64,000 nucleotides of DNA from Acidimicrobiales bacterium. Its GTDB lineage: Bacteria; Actinomycetota; Acidimicrobiia; Acidimicrobiales; MedAcidi-G1. The DNA lies in the NCBI GenBank assembly GCA_014239855.1, contig JAAZXY010000003.1, forward strand, positions 1 through 64,000. The letters are read 5' to 3'. The stretch's first letter is position 1. Each line of letters opens with the position of its first letter. The notes below the pieces were generated by a model. The model saw only the letters and a list, made by a program, of their open reading frames with translations. It had not been told where the DNA came from and searched no databases. Below, piece after piece: positions 60,232-64,000 of the stretch. A program made the position numbers and the translations under genes.

Positions 60232-60989
60232 CGGGCATCGCCCGTCCACGGCCCCTCCCACCACCGACCTGACGCATCGGGTACCCCGAAACGGTCGATC
60301 AGCACGTCGAGCACGGCCCGCCCCAGCAGCGAGGCTCCGCCGGGACACAGGTGCCCGTCGTCCCTGCCGTCACGGACCTTGCGGACCTGCACGTCTCTGC
60401 CGTCCACCCCCGGCCGAAAGCGGCTGAAGTCTCCGGCCTCGTCACCCAGGAGGGGTCCGGTGACCACGTGGGTGACGTCACCCCACTGGTCGGCCAGAGC
60501 GGCGAACAGTCCGTTGGCCGTCCGCCGGGCCTCCTCGATCCCCTCACCGGGAGGGGTGGGGGGCATGGCCAGCCACACCACGTGGGCCCCATCCTCCGTC
60601 AACCGGTCGGCCACCTCGTCCAGCCGCACCGCATAGGCGGTGGGATCGTCCACGATCTCGCCGAGATCCCAGCCTCCGAGCATCACCACCACGACGTCCG
60701 GATCACCAGCCAGGGCGTCGGTGAGGTAGTCGTCGATCCCGGGACGCAGCAGACCGACCCCGCCGATGGAACGGGTGTCGACGACCACCGATCCGGTCGC
60801 CTCCAGAGCGGCACGGATTCCGGGGTCGGCGTCGTAGGTGACGCTGTCGCCAATGGTGACCACCTGCAGCGCCCGCTCGCCGACCAACGACGGAAGGACG
60901 GCCACCAACGCGACGACCAGCAGCACCGCCAGGAGGGCCCGGCTGCCGAAGGAACCGCCAGCCCGGACACGAGCCGGAGAGTTGACCAT
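60168..60989 (-). CDS. Exported SGNH/GDSL-type hydrolase
   Basis: 273 residues. N-terminal signal-anchor (ALLAVLLVVALVAVLPSLVG), then the SGNH blocks: VVTIGDSVTYDAD (catalytic Ser), VVVMLGGWDLGEI for the Asn block (here GGWD), and DGHLCPGGASL for the Asp-His. In glycan loci such enzymes often remove acetyl groups from sugars at the cell surface. ATG 60989 has TACCCT exactly 6 bases upstream. A similar enzyme starts beyond 64000. Confidence 0.85.
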   Translation of the reverse strand: MVNSPARVRAGGSFGSRALLAVLLVVALVAVLPSLVGERALQVVTIGDSVTYDADPGIRAALEATGSVVVDTRSIGGVGLLRPGIDDYLTDALAGDPDVVVVMLGGWDLGEIVDDPTAYAVRLDEVADRLTEDGAHVVWLAMPPTPPGEGIEEARRTANGLFAALADQWGDVTHVVTGPLLGDEAGDFSRFRPGVDGRDVQVRKVRDGRDDGHLCPGGASLLGRAVLDVLIDRFGVPDASGRWWEGPWTGDARYDDPPGGCEAKVPVSGSASG

Positions 60990-61071
60990 GGGCCGAGGGT
61001 ACGACCCGGAGGTCGTGGGGCTCCGGACCGGCCCGGATCGACCGATGACCGACCGGTAGGATTCCCTACCC

Positions 61072-61455
61072 ATGACCCGCTCCCGGACAACCCGACGGCA
61101 GTGGTGGGCCATCGCATCCCTGCTGGTCGGCCTGTGGATCGTCCTGGCGCCCTTCAACCGACCGCTTCCGGGTGGTGAGGCGTTCTCCTTCGAGGCCACG
61201 CCGGAGATCGGTTGTCGGACGCCGGTGGTCGGGATGTTCGGCGACGACCAGCCGCTCACCGAGGTGTACACCACGCCGATCCCCGCCGAGGGCGATCCAA
61301 TCGAGCAACGCCGGGTTGACTGCACCGGGCGGGCCCGGTTCCGGGTGACACTCGGCGGCCTGTTGACGCTGACCTCCCTGGCCCTGGCCACCAGGACGCG
61401 CCGGCCCACCCCCGATCAAAGCGACGATCAAAGAGCCGACCGACCCGGTGCCTGA
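61072..61455 (+). CDS. Small membrane protein, 127 aa, unknown
   Basis: Two hydrophobic segments (about 12-27 and 92-106) bracket a roughly 60-residue external loop with two cysteines (EIGCRTPVV and RRVDCTGRA), probably disulphide-bonded. No family recognised. An inverted repeat GGTAGG-ATTC-CCTACC (61055-61070) ends just before the ATG and includes TAGGAT. It overlaps the next gene by 8 bases. Confidence 0.65.
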   Translation: MTRSRTTRRQWWAIASLLVGLWIVLAPFNRPLPGGEAFSFEATPEIGCRTPVVGMFGDDQPLTEVYTTPIPAEGDPIEQRRVDCTGRARFRVTLGGLLTLTSLALATRTRRPTPDQSDDQRADRPGA

Positions 61456-62443
61456 CCGGCAGATGCCTGAAGGGCACATTCCTGAACAACACTCCGACGA
61501 TGGTCGGGACCTGACGCCCACCGCGGATCTCCTGAATCTGGTGTTCGGCTTCCAGCCCGCCATCGGTTCCGGGTACCTCGACTGGTACTACCGGGGAAAT
61601 CCCGAGGGGCCGGCTTCGGTGGGCAACGCGCACGACGACGGCCGCCTGGTCGGCAACTACGCACTGATCCCGCTCCGGTTCCACACTGCCCGCTCCTCCG
61701 GCACCAGCGGCGTCCTGCGACTGGGGCTGGGCGTGGACCTCTCGACCCATCCCGAGTCCCGGAGGACCGGCGCCTTCCGTCGAACCGTCGAGGACAGCTA
61801 CCGCGCCGGCACCGCCGACGGGCTGGACGCGATCCTCGGTGTCGCCAACGCGGAGTCCGTGCCCCGTATGGCCGAGACCCTCGGTTGGCGACGCATGCCC
61901 GACTTCCGGGCCCGCTTCCTCGCCCCGCTCCCCGACGGTGTCGACACCACCAGTCACCCGGTTGACGGCGACCTGCTCGCCGGCCCACTACCGGATGAGG
62001 CGCTCCCCCAGCCGACCCAACCACCGCCCACCGGTCACGGGACCCGTTGGACCGCGGAGCTCCTGCGGTGGCGATTGGCCCGTCCGGGAGCCCGGTACGT
62101 CCTGCACCTCCGCGAGGGCGTGGCCTTCGTCAGCACGGTCAGCCGGCACGGCCCGCTAAGGGTGGCCGTCCTCCTCAAGGTGCTGGCCCGGCGGCCCGAT
62201 GTCCGCCCCGTGTCACCCCGGGCCATTGCCGCGGTTCTTGCCCGCCACCACCGGACGCCCCTGATCCTGCACTGGGGAGCAACACCCCTGCTGCGCCCCG
62301 GCGGGTTCGCGTTGCCGCGCCGACTCATGCCCAGCCCCCTGGGTCTCGTGCTCCACGCCTTCGAGGACGACGGCGTCCCCCGGCTGATCGAGGACGACCT
62401 GACCCTGACCGCCTTCGAGTTCCTCGACTTCGACGCATACTGA
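61448..62443 (+). CDS. GNAT-like N-acyltransferase, glycan cluster
   Basis: 331 residues. The first part (LLNLVFGFQPAIGSGYLDWYYRGNPEG, then GNYALIPLRF and LGLGVDLSTHPESRRTGAF) has the layout of large GNAT-fold acyltransferases found in polysaccharide loci; the RRTGAF segment is where the acyl-CoA loop lies. The C-terminal half (GTRWTAELLRWRLARPG) is less clear. It may acylate an amino sugar. The N-terminus repeats PDRQM-PEGHI-PEQHS from a 15-bp DNA repeat. GTG start. Confidence 0.75.
   Translation: MPDRQMPEGHIPEQHSDDGRDLTPTADLLNLVFGFQPAIGSGYLDWYYRGNPEGPASVGNAHDDGRLVGNYALIPLRFHTARSSGTSGVLRLGLGVDLSTHPESRRTGAFRRTVEDSYRAGTADGLDAILGVANAESVPRMAETLGWRRMPDFRARFLAPLPDGVDTTSHPVDGDLLAGPLPDEALPQPTQPPPTGHGTRWTAELLRWRLARPGARYVLHLREGVAFVSTVSRHGPLRVAVLLKVLARRPDVRPVSPRAIAAVLARHHRTPLILHWGATPLLRPGGFALPRRLMPSPLGLVLHAFEDDGVPRLIEDDLTLTAFEFLDFDAY
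61450..61494 (+). repeat. 15-bp tandem repeat across a gene junction
   Basis: GCCTGACCGGCAGAT, GCCTGAAGGGCACAT and TCCTGAACAACACTC, three diverged units. The first contains the stop codon of the upstream gene. Confidence 0.7.
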
Positions 62444-62448
62444 CCATC

Positions 62449-63180
62449 GTGCGAACCGCCGTCATCATCCCCGCCTTCAATGAGGCCGCCGCCCTTCCGG
62501 CGGTGCTGGCCGACCTGGCCGCCCACGTACCCGAGCACCACGTCATCGTGGTCGACGACGGATCCACCGACGGCACGCACCTCGCCGCGGTGGCCGGTGG
62601 TGCCACCTGCCTTCGCCTGCCCTTCAACCTGGGAATCGGTGGCGCCCTGCGTCTCGGCTTCCGGCACGCCGTGCGCGAGGGCTTCGACCGGGCCTACCAG
62701 TTCGACGCCGATGGCCAGCACGACGCCACCCAGGTTCCGGCGCTGCTGGCCGCCCTGGATGACGCCGACATGGTCGTCGGGAGCCGGTTCGCCGATGACC
62801 AGGGCTACCGCGTGGGTCGGAGCCGGGGCGTGGCCATGGCACTACTCCGGCGTCTGGTCGGAGCCATCAGTGGCCAGCGGTTCACCGACACCTCGTCGGG
62901 ATTCCGGGCCTTTCGCCGACCGGTCCTGGAGTTCTTCGCCACCGAGTACCCGATGGAGTACATGGAGTCCGTCGAGGCCCTCGTCCTGGCGGTGCGCCAC
63001 GGGTTCACCGTCCGCGAGGTTCCGGTGACCATGCGGGATCGCACCGCGGGCACGGCGTCCAACCGGAACCTCCGGTTGGCCTACCACTTCGTCCGGCTGC
63101 TCATCGTCCTGGTGGCCGGCGGCCCGGGTGGGCGGACCCGCCGATCCGGCAGAAGGCGGAAGGCGGACGCCGCGACATGA
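62449..63180 (+). CDS. Glycosyltransferase family 2 (DPM1-like)
   Basis: 243 residues. GT-A fold: AVIIPAFNEAAALPAVL, VIVVDDGSTDGTH and YQFDADGQHDATQ, the last being the DxD metal motif. It probably transfers a sugar to polyprenyl phosphate, supplying donors for the membrane GT-C enzymes nearby, as with dolichol-phosphate mannosyltransferases. GTG 62449 is used; longer frames lie inside the preceding gene. DUF2304 follows with an ATGA overlap, a common pairing. Confidence 0.93.
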   Translation: MRTAVIIPAFNEAAALPAVLADLAAHVPEHHVIVVDDGSTDGTHLAAVAGGATCLRLPFNLGIGGALRLGFRHAVREGFDRAYQFDADGQHDATQVPALLAALDDADMVVGSRFADDQGYRVGRSRGVAMALLRRLVGAISGQRFTDTSSGFRAFRRPVLEFFATEYPMEYMESVEALVLAVRHGFTVREVPVTMRDRTAGTASNRNLRLAYHFVRLLIVLVAGGPGGRTRRSGRRRKADAAT

Positions 63181-63602
63181 CCGGTCAGACCCACGCCCTG
63201 CTGGCCGCCCTCACGGTGGTGGCCGTGCTGGTCATCATCCGCCTCGTCCGACGGGGCGCCCTGAAGGCCAAGTACTCGGTTCTCTGGCTGACCGTGGGGC
63301 TGGTGCTTGCCGTGGCCGCCTCGGTTCCCACCCTCCTGGACCGCCTGGCCGAGCGTCTGGGCATCTGGTACCAGCCCACGCTCTTCCTGCTGTTGGCCAT
63401 CGGCTTCCTGCTCCTGGTGGCCATGCACTTCTCCTACGAGCTCTCCCGACTGGAGAAGCGGGTCCGCGCCCTGGCCGAGGAACTGGCCCTCCTGCGTGGA
63501 CCGGTCACCCTCGATGGCGACCGTCCCGCCGTCCCCGACGAAGATCAGCCCGACGAAGATCAACCCGACGAACCCCCCGGGCCCAGAGGGGCATCGGGCT
63601 AG
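63177..63602 (+). CDS. DUF2304 membrane protein
   Basis: 141 residues. Three hydrophobic segments (about 8-22, 36-52 and 65-82) with KAKYSVLWLTVGLVLA are typical of DUF2304, which often accompanies DPM1-like glycosyltransferases and may anchor them. The C-terminus has a coiled stretch (SRLEKRVRALAEELALLRG) and DEDQP repeats from a 15-bp repeat at 63534-63575. The stop codon shares CTAG with the stop of the convergent gene. Confidence 0.9.
   Translation: MTGQTHALLAALTVVAVLVIIRLVRRGALKAKYSVLWLTVGLVLAVAASVPTLLDRLAERLGIWYQPTLFLLLAIGFLLLVAMHFSYELSRLEKRVRALAEELALLRGPVTLDGDRPAVPDEDQPDEDQPDEPPGPRGASG
63534..63575 (+). repeat. 15-bp tandem repeat at the DUF2304 3' end
   Basis: CCCGACGAAGATCAG, CCCGACGAAGATCAA, then a partial third copy, encoding PDEDQ. 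Confidence 0.85.
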
Positions 63603-64000
63603 GAGCCCGGCTCCACCCAGCCGTCCACCACCCAGCCGTCCTCCACCAGGCGGTCCTCCAACTGGCGGGCCAGCAGGTCGGCCCCCACTTCGTGGAAGTG
63701 GACACCGTGGTCCTTTCGCAGGGGTACCTCGGCGCCGGAGGCATCGGTCAGTACCTCCCGGTAGGCCCCTTCGGCATCACCCAGGACGGCCATGCTGTCG
63801 ATCATGGTCACCCCGGCTCCCCACGCCGTGGCCGCATCGATCCAGACGGCGTTCAGGTCATCGGTCAGGAACCGGGCGTCACGCATCCGCGGGGTGGTCC
63901 ACCAGTAGACGTGGGCGCCGTCGGCCCGCCAGTGGGCAATGGCGTCGTCGGTCCGCTCGGACAGGACCTCCCTCCAACGCCGACTGCCGGGGACGAGGTC
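63599..64000 (-). CDS. SGNH/GDSL-type hydrolase, 3' part only
   Basis: The C-terminal 133 residues of a gene that runs off the right edge. HVYWWTTPRMRD is a strand near the SGNH Asn block, and KDHGVHFHEVGADLLARQL carries the Asp-x-x-His catalytic pair, the usual end of SGNH hydrolases. The tail has WVVDGWV repeats from a 15-bp repeat (63613-63657). With the gene at 60168 it makes two such enzymes in one glycan cluster. The stop overlaps the DUF2304 stop on the other strand. Confidence 0.75.
   Translation of the reverse strand, partial: DLVPGSRRWREVLSERTDDAIAHWRADGAHVYWWTTPRMRDARFLTDDLNAVWIDAATAWGAGVTMIDSMAVLGDAEGAYREVLTDASGAEVPLRKDHGVHFHEVGADLLARQLEDRLVEDGWVVDGWVEPGS
63613..63657 (-). repeat. 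15-bp tandem repeat at the 3' end of the partial SGNH gene
   Basis: CCACCCAGCCGTCCA, CCACCCAGCCGTCCT and CCACCAGGCGGTCCT in register (+ strand). It begins 12 bases from the stop codon. Confidence 0.8.

Overview
The window is a contiguous, gene-dense chromosome segment of a high-GC actinobacterium. The best guess is class Acidimicrobiia, possibly a marine lineage. The evidence is a complete Pup-proteasome locus with mycobacteria-like gene order (helY-tatC-tatA-pafC-pafB-pafA-prcA-prcB-pup-dop-mpa-trmI), a fused FO synthase (FbiC) for coenzyme F420, several families common in actinobacteria (DUF3151, PafB/PafC WYL proteins, double-length ThyX), and a Thermus-type TtuA tRNA thiolase. No rRNA, tRNA, IS element, prophage or CRISPR array was seen. 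Assignment to class rests on gene content only.

Layout. 0-2.1 kb: two substrate-binding lipoprotein genes with nearly identical promoter/operator sequences. 2.3-8.8 kb: an RGG/RDGQ-rich protein, enoyl-CoA hydratase, NUDIX, GNAT, an acidic zinc-ribbon protein, a lipoprotein and a two-domain ThyX-like protein. 8.8-24.5 kb: M20 amidohydrolase, orphan DAGK-C domain, HelY helicase, Tat translocase, signal peptidase and the whole pupylation/proteasome set, all leftward apart from one phosphodiesterase. 24.7-30.8 kb: a ferredoxin gene, then a tightly overlapping nine-gene leftward operon (dacB, LON-domain protein, three small membrane proteins, a ThiS/MoaD-like sulfur carrier, ttuA, trmI, a MarP-like protease) ending at a strong hairpin. 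30.9-44.5 kb: FIST protein, transketolase, transaldolase, HxlR regulator plus fbiC, glcDEF and a ClC/CBS chloride transporter. 44.5-51.4 kb: RNase D, rhodanese, MobA, pyruvate kinase, flavin reductase, a second phosphodiesterase and a CopD-like membrane protein. 51.4-52.2 kb: about 820 bp with no convincing gene. 52.2-64 kb: an envelope glycan cluster of membrane glycosyltransferases, UGM-like flavoprotein, polysaccharide deacetylase, GT2 plus DUF2304, and two SGNH hydrolases, the last cut by the window edge.

How it is organised. Neighbouring genes are typically joined by 4-base (ATGA, GTGA) or 1-base (TGATG) overlaps. Many first genes of transcription units carry a TAnnnT hexamer 6-8 bases before the start codon, the spacing expected of leaderless transcription. 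A second window-wide pattern is short (12-16 bp) tandem duplications concentrated at gene ends. Other points of interest are a Pup that already ends in Gly-Gly-Glu, a sulfur carrier whose Gly-Gly is followed by a 12-residue tail, a ThyX duplication with complementary losses in its two halves, a perfect palindrome in front of the HxlR-fbiC pair, and an RNase D gene whose true start appears to be CTG.
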